DNA from: Candidatus Omnitrophica bacterium UBA6233
GTDB taxonomy: Bacteria; Omnitrophota; Gorgyraeia; Gygaellales; Profunditerraquicolaceae
Direction of reading: 5' to 3'
Assembly: GCA_002440965.1 (NCBI GenBank)
Contig: DJWJ01000032.1
Coordinates: 1 to 48,284, forward strand
Length of the DNA stretch: 48,284 bases
The position numbers and the translations under genes were made by a program. Positions 16,472-25,568 of the stretch are shown piece by piece. The notes under the pieces are model-generated. The model was not told where the DNA came from, ran no database searches, and worked only from the letters and a program-made list of their open reading frames with translations. Numbering within the stretch: the stretch's first letter is position 1; each line of letters opens with the position of its first letter.

Positions 16472-17749
16472 ATGCATAAAGATTATTTTAAGAATAAAAA
16501 TGTTCTCATAGTTGGTTTTGCCCGCAGCGGATTAGCTTCAGCTAATATCTTGCATGATTTGGGCAGCCGGGTCTGGATAACTGATAATCAGGACAACGAA
16601 TCTACCCGTTTGAACCTCGGCAGGTTAAAATCAAAAGAAATTAAAGTCGAATTGGGCGTTCATTCGCGAGATTTTGTCAAGGATAAGGATATTGTGGTTA
16701 TTTCCCCCGGAGTTTCTAATGAAGCCTTGCCTGTTGTTTGGGCTAAGGCAGAAGGAATTCCGATAGTCAGCGAGATTGAGCTGGCTTGGGTTCTTTCTCC
16801 AGCCGAAGTTATCGCCATAACCGGAACCAACGGTAAGACTACAGTTACAACTTTAATCGGCAAGGTGCTGGAGGCGGCGGGAAAGAGGGCTTTGGTCTGT
16901 GGAAATATCGGCAGGCCGTTTTCCGCGGAAGTCGATAAAATTAAAAAAGGTGATTTTGTATCGCTGGAAGTAAGCTCTTTTCAGCTTGAATATATAGATA
17001 CTTTTAAGCCCAGGGTTTCAGTTATACTTAATTTAAGCCGGAATCATCTTGACCGTTACCGGGATATGCGGGAGTACCTGGCGGCTAAAAAACGCATCTT
17101 TAAAAACCAGGATTCTGCGGATTATCTCGTTTTAAATTATGACGATCCGGATGTACGTCCTCTAGCGAATGAAACAAAAGCCAAGGTAGTTTATTTCCGT
17201 AAGGAGCAAGATTTAAATCCTAATCAATCCGCGGTATTGGCAGTAGCTTCTATATTGGGCATAAGTAAAGATATTGTTGCGCAAGCCTTTAGGGGTTTTA
17301 AGGGCGTTGAACATCGTATGGAAGAAGCTTTTAAGATTAATGGAGTAAGGTTTATCAATGACTCTAAATCCACGACTACCGAGGCAACTGTCTGGGCTTT
17401 GAATAATTTGACCGAATCCGTAGTTTTAATTGCCGGAGGCAGAGAAAAAGGCAATGACTACGGAGCGGTTTTGGAGTTGGCGCGCAAAAAGGTTAAAGCC
17501 GCGGTTGTGATTGGAGAAGCCAGAGAGAAAATTAAAAAGGCATTTAGCTCTGCAATTAAAGTGGAAGAAGCGGTAACTTTGGAAGAAGCGGTAAAGAAGT
17601 CCCTTGGTTTGGCGCGCCAAGGCGACTGTGTTTTGTTTTCTCCGATGTGCAAGAGTTTTGACATGTTTTCTAATTACGAAGAAAGAGGCAGGATTTTCAA
17701 AGGGCTTGTCGAAAAACTAGCCAAGGAACAAACATGGTCCGTAATATAA
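16472..17749 (+). CDS. murD: UDP-MurNAc-L-alanine:D-glutamate ligase MurD
   Basis: A 425-residue Mur ligase adding D-Glu to UDP-MurNAc-L-Ala. The N-terminal Rossmann motif is VLIVGFARSGLAS at 11-23. The ATP-binding ITGTNGKTT is at 116-124. LEVSSFQLE and LNLSRNHLDRY follow, then NDSKSTT and LIAGGREKG in the C-terminal domain. The ATG at 16472 gives the family-typical N terminus; an upstream in-frame TTG at 16433 would add 13 residues from the repeat-like gap. No strong ribosome binding site is seen. The 3' end overlaps ftsW by 16 bp. Confidence 0.95.
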   Translation: MHKDYFKNKNVLIVGFARSGLASANILHDLGSRVWITDNQDNESTRLNLGRLKSKEIKVELGVHSRDFVKDKDIVVISPGVSNEALPVVWAKAEGIPIVSEIELAWVLSPAEVIAITGTNGKTTVTTLIGKVLEAAGKRALVCGNIGRPFSAEVDKIKKGDFVSLEVSSFQLEYIDTFKPRVSVILNLSRNHLDRYRDMREYLAAKKRIFKNQDSADYLVLNYDDPDVRPLANETKAKVVYFRKEQDLNPNQSAVLAVASILGISKDIVAQAFRGFKGVEHRMEEAFKINGVRFINDSKSTTTEATVWALNNLTESVVLIAGGREKGNDYGAVLELARKKVKAAVVIGEAREKIKKAFSSAIKVEEAVTLEEAVKKSLGLARQGDCVLFSPMCKSFDMFSNYEERGRIFKGLVEKLAKEQTWSVI

Positions 17750-18828
17750 GAATCAGTTTATTTACCGTCGCCGTAATTCTCATGTGCATAGGGGTTGTAA
17801 TGATCTATAGTTCTTCTAGTATTTACGCCTGGGAGAGATATAAGGACGGTTTTTTCTTTTTGAAGAGACATCTCATTTTTATGCTCATCGGAGCAGTCCT
17901 TACGTTTTTCTTCATGAGTATTGATTACCACAAGCTTAAATATATATCCCGTCCGCTTTTAATCATCTCCATAATCTTGTTGATTTTTGTCTTAATTCCC
18001 GGTTTAGGCAGGGAGGTAAGCGGGGCGCGTAGATGGTTTAGATTTAAATTCTTGAGTTTTCAGCCTTCAGAATTGGCGAGTTTAGCCGTTATTATTTACG
18101 TAGCGGACTTTATCTCCCGTAAAGGAAATTTAATTAAAACTTTTTTCAGAGGATTTGCGCCTCCAATGTGCGTTTTAGGCCTTTGCGCCGGATTGATCGT
18201 TATTCAGCCGGATTTAGGGACCACCTTAGCTTTAGGAGTCGTGGTTTTAGCTATGCTTTTTGTGGCCGGGGTTCGGCCGGTTTATATAGTGTCATTGATT
18301 TTAAGCAGTTTGCCTGCTTTGTATATTTTGATTTTTCATGTAGCTTATCGCCGGGCGCGTATTCTAGCTTTTTTGAACCCTTGGGTTGATCCTAAGGGAA
18401 GCGGATTCCAGATAATTCAGTCGCAGCTGGCTTTGGGTTCCGGCGGCCTATTCGGAGTTGGGCTTGGCCACTCCAAGCAGAAATTATTTTATCTGCCGGC
18501 AGCGCACACGGATTTTATCTTTTCGATAATTGGAGAAGAACTTGGGCTCTTGGGCACTATCGGAGTGATTGTATTGTTTATTATTTTTATCCAGCAAGGT
18601 ATTAAAATAATCAAGAATACCCCGGATAAATTCGGCTACTTCCTTGCCTTGGGACTTGTTACGATGATTGCATTCAGAGCCATAGTGAACATAGGCGTAT
18701 CTTGCGGGGTGTTTCCCACCAAGGGGCTGCCGCTGCCGTTTATCAGCTATGGAGGATCATCATTTATTTTTGATATGATTAGCGTTGGGATACTGGTAAA
18801 TATTGCGCGCACCGGAGAGTATCCATAA
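17734..18828 (+). CDS. ftsW: septal peptidoglycan polymerase FtsW (SEDS)
   Basis: A 364-residue SEDS-family glycosyltransferase with about ten membrane helices. It polymerises lipid II at the septum together with FtsI. Landmarks are GVVMIYSSSS near the N terminus, GARRWFRFKFLSFQPSELASL near 95-115, IQPDLGTTL near 155, AHTDFIFSIIGEELGLLG near 255 and the C-terminal PLPFISYGGSS. It overlaps murD by 16 bp. A 236-bp gap with an AT-rich inverted repeat separates it from murG. A second SEDS protein (RodA) is encoded at 39959. Confidence 0.95.
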   Translation: MVRNIRISLFTVAVILMCIGVVMIYSSSSIYAWERYKDGFFFLKRHLIFMLIGAVLTFFFMSIDYHKLKYISRPLLIISIILLIFVLIPGLGREVSGARRWFRFKFLSFQPSELASLAVIIYVADFISRKGNLIKTFFRGFAPPMCVLGLCAGLIVIQPDLGTTLALGVVVLAMLFVAGVRPVYIVSLILSSLPALYILIFHVAYRRARILAFLNPWVDPKGSGFQIIQSQLALGSGGLFGVGLGHSKQKLFYLPAAHTDFIFSIIGEELGLLGTIGVIVLFIIFIQQGIKIIKNTPDKFGYFLALGLVTMIAFRAIVNIGVSCGVFPTKGLPLPFISYGGSSFIFDMISVGILVNIARTGEYP

Positions 18829-18846
18829 AATTAATAAGCAAAAAGC

Positions 18847-18982
18847 TTAATGACAAATGACAAAATCCAAAACACAAAATAAATTCAAAATCAAAATTAC
18901 AAATGTCAAAACCAAGGTTTTTTCATTGAGTATTTGTCATTTAAATTTATTTTGAATTTTGAGTTTTGACCTTTGACATTAA
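18847..18982. repeat. AT-rich long inverted repeat, copy 1 (ftsW-murG gap)
   Basis: A 136-bp imperfect palindrome. The left arm begins TTAATGACAAATGAC and the right arm ends TTTGACATTAA. The two arms match at roughly two thirds of positions around a centre near ACCAAGGTTTT. A further T-rich fragment of the same style continues to about 19025. It fills most of the 236-bp gap; no terminator or convincing promoter is seen in the remainder. GTGAGG at 19053-19058 serves murG. Confidence 0.85.
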
Positions 18983-19064
18983 TAGTTTTTCCTTTTGATT
19001 TGCGGTTTTTTACACTTTGACCTTTCAATATATTATCGACTGCTGCATTATGGTGAGGTAATTC

Positions 19065-20153
19065 GTGAAAGTATTGGTAGTTACAGGCCCAAGCGGCGGG
19101 CACATTTTCCCCGCGGTTAGTTTTATCCAAACTCTGAAAGAAAAGCATAGCGAAATAGACACACTTTTAGTCCTTCCCAAAAGAGGCCTTAAGCCGGGAA
19201 TCTTGCCAGCGGATTGTAAGATAAATTATATCTCCACTTTGGCTATTAACGCAAATATTACTACTGCGAATCTTTTAGCCATATTCAGCTTTCTTAAGGG
19301 TTCTTGGGAGAGTTTGCGTATAATTCTTAAATTTAAACCGGATTTGGTAGTTGGTTTCGGAAGCCTTGATTCTATTCCTTGTGTATTCATTGCCTGGTTT
19401 TTTCGGATCAAAACAATGATTCACGAGCAAAATGTCTTACCCGGCAAGGCTAACAGGTTACTGGCGCGTTTTGTTGACCGAGTTGCCGTTTCTTTTGCCA
19501 AATCCCAAGATTATTTCGGTATAAGCCGGCAGAAGTTTGCGCTCACCGGAAATCCTTTGCGTCAACAGATAAAGAAAATCGATAGGAATAAGGCTTTGGA
19601 TTTTTTTGGTTTAACCAAAGGCAAGTTTACGATATTGGTCATGGGGGGCAGCCAAGGGAGCCGGCATATCAATACCGCGTTTCTTAACGCCGTATCGAAA
19701 TTAAACAATCCTTCGTTGATACAAGTTATACATCTGGTTGGTTCAGGCGGCCTGGAGAGTATTCAAGACGGTTACAAAAAAATAAATCTGAGCGCCAAGG
19801 TTTTTAATTTTTTGAACAATATTGAACAGGCTTACAGCGCTAGCGACCTAGCCATATCCCGGGCCGGAGCCGCCACTATATCCGAGTTAATATTTTTTGA
19901 ACTCCCGGCCATTATTTCTCCTTATCCTTTTGCCTATGCGCATCAGTCCGAAAATGCCAAAATCCTCGGGGATAAAGGATGCGCGATTATGATTAAGGAT
20001 AATGAGCTGGATAGTGATGTGTTAAGAGCCAGCTTGGATGAGCTTGTAAGCGATCGTATAAAACTAGAAAATATGCGTTTGGCATTTCGCGGTTTATCCG
20101 GGCCTTGCGCTTCGGAATTACTGGCAGACGCCGCGTTTTCTTTAGATAAATGA
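19065..20153 (+). CDS. murG: UDP-GlcNAc:lipid I transferase MurG
   Basis: A 362-residue GT-B glycosyltransferase converting lipid I to lipid II at the inner membrane face. The N-terminal glycine loop is GPSGGHIFPA (6-15), with Ser where many members have Thr or Gly. VVGFGSLDSIP near 90 and HEQNVLPGKANRLLA near 120 are canonical. The C-terminal UDP-GlcNAc-binding region has VMGGSQGSRHIN near 193 and SRAGAATISEL near 265. The start is GTG with a GTGAGG ribosome binding site. It overlaps murC by 4 bp (ATGA). Confidence 0.95.
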   Translation: MKVLVVTGPSGGHIFPAVSFIQTLKEKHSEIDTLLVLPKRGLKPGILPADCKINYISTLAINANITTANLLAIFSFLKGSWESLRIILKFKPDLVVGFGSLDSIPCVFIAWFFRIKTMIHEQNVLPGKANRLLARFVDRVAVSFAKSQDYFGISRQKFALTGNPLRQQIKKIDRNKALDFFGLTKGKFTILVMGGSQGSRHINTAFLNAVSKLNNPSLIQVIHLVGSGGLESIQDGYKKINLSAKVFNFLNNIEQAYSASDLAISRAGAATISELIFFELPAIISPYPFAYAHQSENAKILGDKGCAIMIKDNELDSDVLRASLDELVSDRIKLENMRLAFRGLSGPCASELLADAAFSLDK

Positions 20154-21529
20154 AAAAACATTATCATTTGATTGGTATAGGCGGAATAGGAATGAGCGGG
20201 ATAGCCCAGTTGCTTTTGGCTTGCGGGTATAGAGTAAGCGGTTCGGATTTAAAAGATAATCGGATTACGCAGGAGCTTAAGGTAAAGGGCGCGCAGATTT
20301 TTATCGGCCACAATGCCAAAAATGTAGAGGGAGCGGATGTGGCAGTGTATTCTTCGGCGATAAAAGAAGATAATCCGGAGGTTATTAAGGCTAGGAGCTT
20401 AGGCTTATCCGTAATCATGCGCGCCGAGGCCTTGGCCTATCTTATGCAGGATAAAACAGTGATCGCGGTCGCCGGCAGCCACGGAAAAACTACAACCACA
20501 TCGTTGGTTTCCTGCTTATTGCTCGAAGCCGGGCTTTTTCCGACAGTAGCAATCGGGGGGATTCTTAAGAATATAGATACAAATGCCTGTTTAGGCAATG
20601 GGAAGTTTTTTGTCGCCGAAGCAGATGAATCCGATGGATCATTCTTATATTATAAACCGGATTATTCTATAGTTACTAATATCGATCAAGAGCATTTGGA
20701 TTATTATAAAACTTTCCAGAAGGAGATAGACGCCTTCAGGGATTTTATCAACAGAACCGGCGACAAAGGCTGCGTTTTTTGTTCAGCGGATGATTCTAAT
20801 TTGGTTAATATTCTTAAGGAGAGCCGCAAGAAATATGTTTTATTCGGATTAAATCCAAACGCGCATATCTACCCTAGGAATATTAAATTTGCAGGTTTGT
20901 CGAGCGAGTTTGAATGCATATACAAGAACAATTCTTTGGGGGATTTTCGTTTGGCTTTGGGAGGCGAACATAATATTTCCAATGCTCTTAGTGTAATAGC
21001 TTTGGGGATGGAATTGGGGATAGATTTGGGTTTTATCAGGAAAGCCCTATCTGGATATAAGGGGGCGGGAAGACGCCTTGAGGTAAAATACGCAAGCCAA
21101 AGTTTTAAAGTCATCGATGATTATGCGCATCACCCGACGGAAATCCGGGCTACGCTTAAAGCGGCCAAAAAATTGGAACACGACCGCCTGATTGCCATAT
21201 TTCAACCCCATCGTTATACCCGTACACAATTGCTTTTAGACGATTTTGCCAAAAGTTTCAAAGATGCAGATTGTCTTGTGGTTACCGAGGTATATGCGGC
21301 AAGTGAAAAACCTATTGAGGGAGTGAGCGCTAATCTGTTGGTTGATAAGATTAAAGATCAGGGCGATGTTAAAACCGTAATTTATTTGCCGAAAGATAAT
21401 GTTATAGAGTATATTCAGGAAATAATCAGGCCCGGAGATCTGGTAATTACTTTGGGCGCAGGAGACATAGTAAAGGTAAGCGATGAATTGGCCGAGAGAA
21501 TTAAAAATAAAACCTGGCTATCCTCTTAA
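20150..21529 (+). CDS. murC: UDP-MurNAc:L-alanine ligase MurC
   Basis: A 459-residue Mur ligase that adds the first amino acid to UDP-MurNAc. The N-terminal dinucleotide-like motif is LIGIGGIGMSGIAQLL at 7-22. The ATP-binding AGSHGKTTTT is at 108-117, with the His that is characteristic of MurC. EADESDGSF, DDYAHHPTEI and FQPHRYTRT follow in the expected order. The 3' end overlaps murB by 47 bp. Length is normal. Confidence 0.96.
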   Translation: MKKHYHLIGIGGIGMSGIAQLLLACGYRVSGSDLKDNRITQELKVKGAQIFIGHNAKNVEGADVAVYSSAIKEDNPEVIKARSLGLSVIMRAEALAYLMQDKTVIAVAGSHGKTTTTSLVSCLLLEAGLFPTVAIGGILKNIDTNACLGNGKFFVAEADESDGSFLYYKPDYSIVTNIDQEHLDYYKTFQKEIDAFRDFINRTGDKGCVFCSADDSNLVNILKESRKKYVLFGLNPNAHIYPRNIKFAGLSSEFECIYKNNSLGDFRLALGGEHNISNALSVIALGMELGIDLGFIRKALSGYKGAGRRLEVKYASQSFKVIDDYAHHPTEIRATLKAAKKLEHDRLIAIFQPHRYTRTQLLLDDFAKSFKDADCLVVTEVYAASEKPIEGVSANLLVDKIKDQGDVKTVIYLPKDNVIEYIQEIIRPGDLVITLGAGDIVKVSDELAERIKNKTWLSS

Positions 21530-22355
21530 AGATAAGACAACTTTTAAGATTGGAGGGAGAGCGCAGTTTTTTTGTGAGCCCGGGGATCGCAGGGAATTGA
21601 ATCTTTTGGTTAAAGCAGCTAAAGGCGGAAAATTCCCGCTGTTCGTTTTAGGCGCAGGAAGCAATCTTCTGGTTAGCGATAAAGGGGTTAAGGGATTGGT
21701 TATAAAGCTCTCCTCCGCTTGTTTTAAAAAGATAACGATTGAAGATGAATTTGTCAGGGTCGGGAGCGCCGTAACGCTAGCCGGACTTACCAAGTCTGCC
21801 AAAGAGCGATCCTTATGCGGTTTGGAGTTTTTAGTTGGAATTCCCGGGACAGTAGGCGGGGCTTTAGCTATGAATGCCGGATGCTGGGGAAAAAGTTTTG
21901 GTGATTTCGTAAAAGAAGTGGAAATTATGGATCAAAATGGTAAGATAAAATGTTTGAAAAGAAGCCAGATTGATTTCGGCTATCGAAAGTCAAGCTTGAC
22001 AAAGTATATCATTTTAAGTTGTTTGTTAAAACTTAAAAAAGGAGAACGCGCCGGGATAGAAAAAAATACCGCCGGATTTATGGCTTTCAGGCGTCAGACT
22101 CAAGATTTGGCTTATCCTAATGCCGGGTGCATTTTCAGGAATCCGGATGTCCCCGCGGGTAAGTTGATAGAGCTGTGCGGCTTTAAAGGCAGAAATACAG
22201 GCGATGCCTTTGTTTCGCAAAAACACGCTAATTTCATACTTAATAAAGGCAGGGCTTCTAGCAAAGACGTATTAAAACTTATGCAGTTGATAAAAAAACG
22301 GGTTAAGAGCAAATTCAAGCTTAATCTACAACCAGAGATCAAAATATGGAAATGA
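21483..22355 (+). CDS. murB: UDP-N-acetylenolpyruvoylglucosamine reductase MurB
   Basis: A 290-residue FAD enzyme reducing enolpyruvyl-UDP-GlcNAc to UDP-MurNAc with NADPH. The FAD-binding part has TTFKIGGRAQFF near 19-30 and LGAGSNLLVSDKG near 56-68. GLEFLVGIPGTVGGALAMNA is at 113-132. The substrate-side motif is YPNAGCIFRNP at 211-221. The residue corresponding to the usual catalytic serine is C216, an alternative known in the family. It starts inside murC (47-bp overlap) and ends inside ddl (10-bp overlap). Confidence 0.95.
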   Translation: MNWPRELKIKPGYPLKDKTTFKIGGRAQFFCEPGDRRELNLLVKAAKGGKFPLFVLGAGSNLLVSDKGVKGLVIKLSSACFKKITIEDEFVRVGSAVTLAGLTKSAKERSLCGLEFLVGIPGTVGGALAMNAGCWGKSFGDFVKEVEIMDQNGKIKCLKRSQIDFGYRKSSLTKYIILSCLLKLKKGERAGIEKNTAGFMAFRRQTQDLAYPNAGCIFRNPDVPAGKLIELCGFKGRNTGDAFVSQKHANFILNKGRASSKDVLKLMQLIKKRVKSKFKLNLQPEIKIWK

Positions 22356-23314
22356 AAACCAAAAACCAAAAGTCAAAAGCTAAAAGTCAGTTCGGCAGGA
22401 TAGGCGTTTTAATGGCCGGTTCGTCCACCGAAAAGAAGGTTTCTCTTAAATCGGGGCACGCGGTTTGCGAGGCGCTAAAAACAAAAGGGTTTGAAATCGT
22501 GCCGGTAATTATCAAAACCGAAGATTTAGGGGAGAATGTCCGTTTGTTAAAACGTAAGAAGATAGATTGCGCTTTTATAGCGCTTCACGGCAGGTTTGGA
22601 GAAGACGGCGGAATCCAGAGAATCTTAAGGATGCTTAAAATCCCTTATACCGGGTCGGGAGTCAAGGCAAGCCGTCTGGCTATGGATAAAATCGCTTCAC
22701 GCAAGATATTCCAGCGATACGGGTTAAATGTGCCGCGTTTCGCAGTGCTAAAAAAAGATTTTTATAATGCGAAAAATTTAAGCAATTTAGGCTTACCGTT
22801 AGTGGTTAAGCCGGCTACCCATGGTTCAAGCATAGGGCTTTCTGTTGTTGACCGGGCAAACGATATCCCTAAAGCGATAAATTTGGCCTTTAGGTTTGAC
22901 GAAAGAATACTTATTGAAGAATATATAAAGGGAAGGGAGTTGACTGTTGGGATTCTGGAAGAGGAAGCTATGCCGGTAATTGAGATTATCCCGAAGCACA
23001 ATTTTTTTGATTACCAGGCTAAATATAAAAAGGGTTTGACGGATTATATGGTTCCGGCTAAATTAACCCCGGCGGTTTCCTCGCGTGTTAAAAAAGCGGC
23101 ATTGTCTGCGCATAAACTATTGGGTTGTTTTGGCTGTTCGAGAGTCGATATTATTCTGAATCATAAGGATGAACCGTTCGTCTTAGAAGTGAATACTATT
23201 CCCGGCCTTACTGAAACAAGCCTCCTTCCCAAGGCGGCTGGGGAAATAGGCATCGATTTTACGTCTTTGTGCGTTAAATTAATTAGTCTAGCCCATGAAA
23301 AAACGAAAAAGTAA
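22346..23314 (+). CDS. ddl: D-alanine--D-alanine ligase
   Basis: A 322-residue ATP-grasp ligase joining two D-Ala for MurF. Conserved parts are VLMAGSSTEKKVSLKSG near 21-37, ALHGRFGEDGGIQ near 78, GVKASRLAMDKIASR near 103, VKPATHGSSIGLS near 149, and the metal-binding FVLEVNTIPGLTETS near 290. The first 16 residues (MEMKTKNQKSKAKSQF) are a lysine-rich tail not typical of Ddl, and their DNA resembles the A-rich arm of the intergenic repeats. A second ATG at 22352 is equally possible. It overlaps murB by 10 bp and ftsQ by 20 bp. Confidence 0.94.
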   Translation: MEMKTKNQKSKAKSQFGRIGVLMAGSSTEKKVSLKSGHAVCEALKTKGFEIVPVIIKTEDLGENVRLLKRKKIDCAFIALHGRFGEDGGIQRILRMLKIPYTGSGVKASRLAMDKIASRKIFQRYGLNVPRFAVLKKDFYNAKNLSNLGLPLVVKPATHGSSIGLSVVDRANDIPKAINLAFRFDERILIEEYIKGRELTVGILEEEAMPVIEIIPKHNFFDYQAKYKKGLTDYMVPAKLTPAVSSRVKKAALSAHKLLGCFGCSRVDIILNHKDEPFVLEVNTIPGLTETSLLPKAAGEIGIDFTSLCVKLISLAHEKTKK

Positions 23315-24116
23315 TTTTCCGGTAAGACCTTTGGTGTTTTTTTTGATAATTCTACTTGCCTTGTGCTTTATTCTGGGCTATATTTGGAGAATCCTTACAA
23401 CTTCAGAATATTTCCAGGTCGAATATATAATAACCAAAGAGGCTTTGAGCTTTGATCCTTCTTATTTAAAAGGTAAGAATATATTCACCTTTGATTTATC
23501 GAAAGAGGCCGCGGTTATCTCTGGAAGTTGTCCTGATTCTTTAGGGGTTAGGCTTGCCCGGGTCATTCCAAATCGTATTTATGTCGAACTTATCAGGCGC
23601 AAGCCGATCGCTTTCATAAAGCTATACCGTTATTTTGCAGTTGACGAAGACGGCTACATATTTTCTAGCTCAGTTCATCCGGATGACCCGAGTTTTTCCG
23701 GGGATGAGGCAGGTTTACCGATAATCACCGGTTTGGAGTCCCGGATTTTCGGACCCAAACCCGGAAGCAAGTATGAAAGTAAAGAGCTATCCGTTGCTTT
23801 GTTGGTTCTCAAGGAAGCGCGGCGATCCCCTTTGTTTAAGGATTATAGGATTCGGAAAATAGATATAGCGGGAATAAATGACATTACAGTTCAAATACCG
23901 ATTTCTCAGGTTCAAAATACTTACCTGGCCTGGAAAGCCCCGAAAAAGACAGAATTTCTGGAGGTTAAAATCGGACAGGGCAATATCCGGGATAAAGTAG
24001 CGATTATGATCGGCCTTGTAAATCAGGAAAAACGAAACCTTGGAAATATAAAATATATAGACCTCAGGTTTAACGAGCCGGTGATTAAGTTCCGCGAAGA
24101 CAAGGCCCAAAACTAA
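23295..24116 (+). CDS. ftsQ: cell division protein FtsQ/DivIB
   Basis: A 273-residue bitopic protein with a short basic cytoplasmic tail (MKKRKSNFPVRP), one membrane helix at about 12-32, then a POTRA-like segment. The segment includes YLKGKNIFTFDLSKEAAVIS and the typical VRLARVIPNRIYVELIRRKPIAFI. FAVDEDGYIF near 115 and YIDLRFNEPVIK near the end match the FtsQ beta domain. It sits between ddl and ftsA as in standard dcw clusters. It would link early division proteins to FtsL/FtsW/FtsI in the periplasm. Confidence 0.92.
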   Translation: MKKRKSNFPVRPLVFFLIILLALCFILGYIWRILTTSEYFQVEYIITKEALSFDPSYLKGKNIFTFDLSKEAAVISGSCPDSLGVRLARVIPNRIYVELIRRKPIAFIKLYRYFAVDEDGYIFSSSVHPDDPSFSGDEAGLPIITGLESRIFGPKPGSKYESKELSVALLVLKEARRSPLFKDYRIRKIDIAGINDITVQIPISQVQNTYLAWKAPKKTEFLEVKIGQGNIRDKVAIMIGLVNQEKRNLGNIKYIDLRFNEPVIKFREDKAQN

Positions 24117-24121
24117 GAACT

Positions 24122-24251
24122 TTAATGACAAATGACAAAATTCAAAGCCCAAAATAAATTCAAAATTACAAATGTCAAAACCAAGGTTTTATCATTTGGT
24201 ATTTGTCATTTAAATTTATTTTGAATTTTGAGCTTTGGTTTTTGATATTAA
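24122..24251. repeat. AT-rich long inverted repeat, copy 2 (ftsQ-ftsA gap)
   Basis: A 130-bp imperfect palindrome from TTAATGACAAATGAC to TTTTTGATATTAA, centred near ACCAAGG. Its left arm is identical to the copy at 31721 for about 42 nt. It occupies almost the whole 144-bp gap and leaves only 9 bp before the ftsA ATG, with no Shine-Dalgarno sequence. Confidence 0.9.
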
Positions 24252-24260
24252 ACTAATACG

Positions 24261-25511
24261 ATGAATAATTATATCTGTACATTAGATATCGGTTCAAGCA
24301 AGATTTCTGCTTGCGTGGCGCTTTTCAAGAAGAAACGCCTGAGCAGTATTCATTTTGAGACCCTGCCTGTTAAGGGTATGCGGGAAGGGACGGTCGTTGA
24401 TTCAATAGGCCTTATTGGTTCGATTGGCAAGGTGCTTAAGAATCTCAAGGCCAAATCAGGGGTAAATATTAAGTTCGTTTCCGTAAATATATCGGGGCAG
24501 GATATAAGCACTAAGCGTTCCCGCGCAATTATACCCCTTGCTGAAAGAGGGAACAAGGTGATTACCGTTTCGGATATGCAGAAGGCTAACGAGCAGGCTC
24601 GTGTTTTAGGTTCCAGTCTCGAAGAAGAAATAATCCATATGATTCCCTCCAGTTACACGATAGATTCGAAAGGCAATATCAATAATCCGCTCGGGCTTTA
24701 TAGCCACAGGCTTGAGGTAGAATTGTATTTGGTTTGCGGAAAGTTATCTTCGGTGCAGAGCCTTGCCCGCGTGATTAATCACGCGGGATACGAAATAAAG
24801 GATCTTTATTTCTCAGGCTTAGCCACAAGCAAGGCAGTTTTTAACCAGAAGGCCAGGGAAGGGCTTAACTTACTTTGCGATATCGGAAGCGATACCACCG
24901 AGATCCTTATTTTTCAAGACGGCCTGCTTAAAGATATACAGGTCCTTGCTTTTGGCGGGGATGATTTAACCAACGAACTATCCGACGTTTTGAAGATTAA
25001 TTTTGATTTGGCCGAGGATATTAAAAGATCCTCCGGTATTATTGGAGGAGTGGACCAGATAGGAGAAGACAGGGAAATTTTGGTTAAAAGAAGCGAATTC
25101 TACAAACCCATAAAACAAAGACTGGTAGCCGAGATAGTTACTTCTTCAGCCAAGAGAATTTGCGCCAAGATTAAAGAAGCCGTTGAAAACAAGATTTCGC
25201 TTTACGATATCAACAATTTTGTAGTTACCGGCAGGACGGTTCTCATAGAAGGTTTTATCGAGACCTTGGAAAATGCTCTGGCAATACCGGTTAAGCTTGG
25301 ACGTATTACCAGCCTGGAAATAATTTCAATAATCAAGGAGAACGACGAATTATCCGGGCAGAAATATTTGACTTATCTGACCTGTATTGGAATGCTTTGC
25401 GAAGCTTTGGAAGCCAAGCCCCTCGGAATTCTGCCTTTGCATCAACCCGCCAAAAATCTTTTCTTCAAAGCTGTCAATCGAGTCAAGGAAGTATACCAGG
25501 AGTATTTCTAG
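24261..25511 (+). CDS. ftsA: cell division protein FtsA
   Basis: A 416-residue actin-like ATPase that tethers FtsZ to the membrane and recruits divisome proteins. Phosphate-binding motif 1 is TLDIGSSKISA at 7-17. The SHS2/1C insertion follows, with AIIPLAERGNKVITVSDM near 90. Phosphate 2 is LCDIGSDTTEILIF near 208, and the adenosine motif is FVVTGRTVLIEGF near 323. The C terminus (NLFFKAVNRVKEVYQEYF) is an amphipathic helix suited to membrane binding. It is the last dcw gene: the expected ftsZ does not follow, and yggS starts after a 57-bp gap that carries its own promoter. Confidence 0.94.
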   Translation: MNNYICTLDIGSSKISACVALFKKKRLSSIHFETLPVKGMREGTVVDSIGLIGSIGKVLKNLKAKSGVNIKFVSVNISGQDISTKRSRAIIPLAERGNKVITVSDMQKANEQARVLGSSLEEEIIHMIPSSYTIDSKGNINNPLGLYSHRLEVELYLVCGKLSSVQSLARVINHAGYEIKDLYFSGLATSKAVFNQKAREGLNLLCDIGSDTTEILIFQDGLLKDIQVLAFGGDDLTNELSDVLKINFDLAEDIKRSSGIIGGVDQIGEDREILVKRSEFYKPIKQRLVAEIVTSSAKRICAKIKEAVENKISLYDINNFVVTGRTVLIEGFIETLENALAIPVKLGRITSLEIISIIKENDELSGQKYLTYLTCIGMLCEALEAKPLGILPLHQPAKNLFFKAVNRVKEVYQEYF

Positions 25512-25529
25512 GCGTTTTTCTACTTTTGA

Positions 25530-25557
25530 TTGACCTGGGAGTTTTATGAGGTATAAT
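25530..25557 (+). promoter_or_regulatory. promoter of yggS-proC unit, near-leaderless
   Basis: TTGACC at 25530-25535 and TATAAT at 25552-25557 are spaced by 16 bp. The predicted start is about 25563-25565, only 4-6 nt before the yggS ATG at 25569. No Shine-Dalgarno fits, so the message would be essentially leaderless. Confidence 0.75.
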
Positions 25558-25568
25558 AACTCATTTGA

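Noticed and set aside
18906..19148. Minus-strand frame over the repeat and murG start
   Set aside because: It is read from the A-rich arm of an intergenic palindrome and the antisense of murG; the Lys/Asn-rich composition reflects the repeat.
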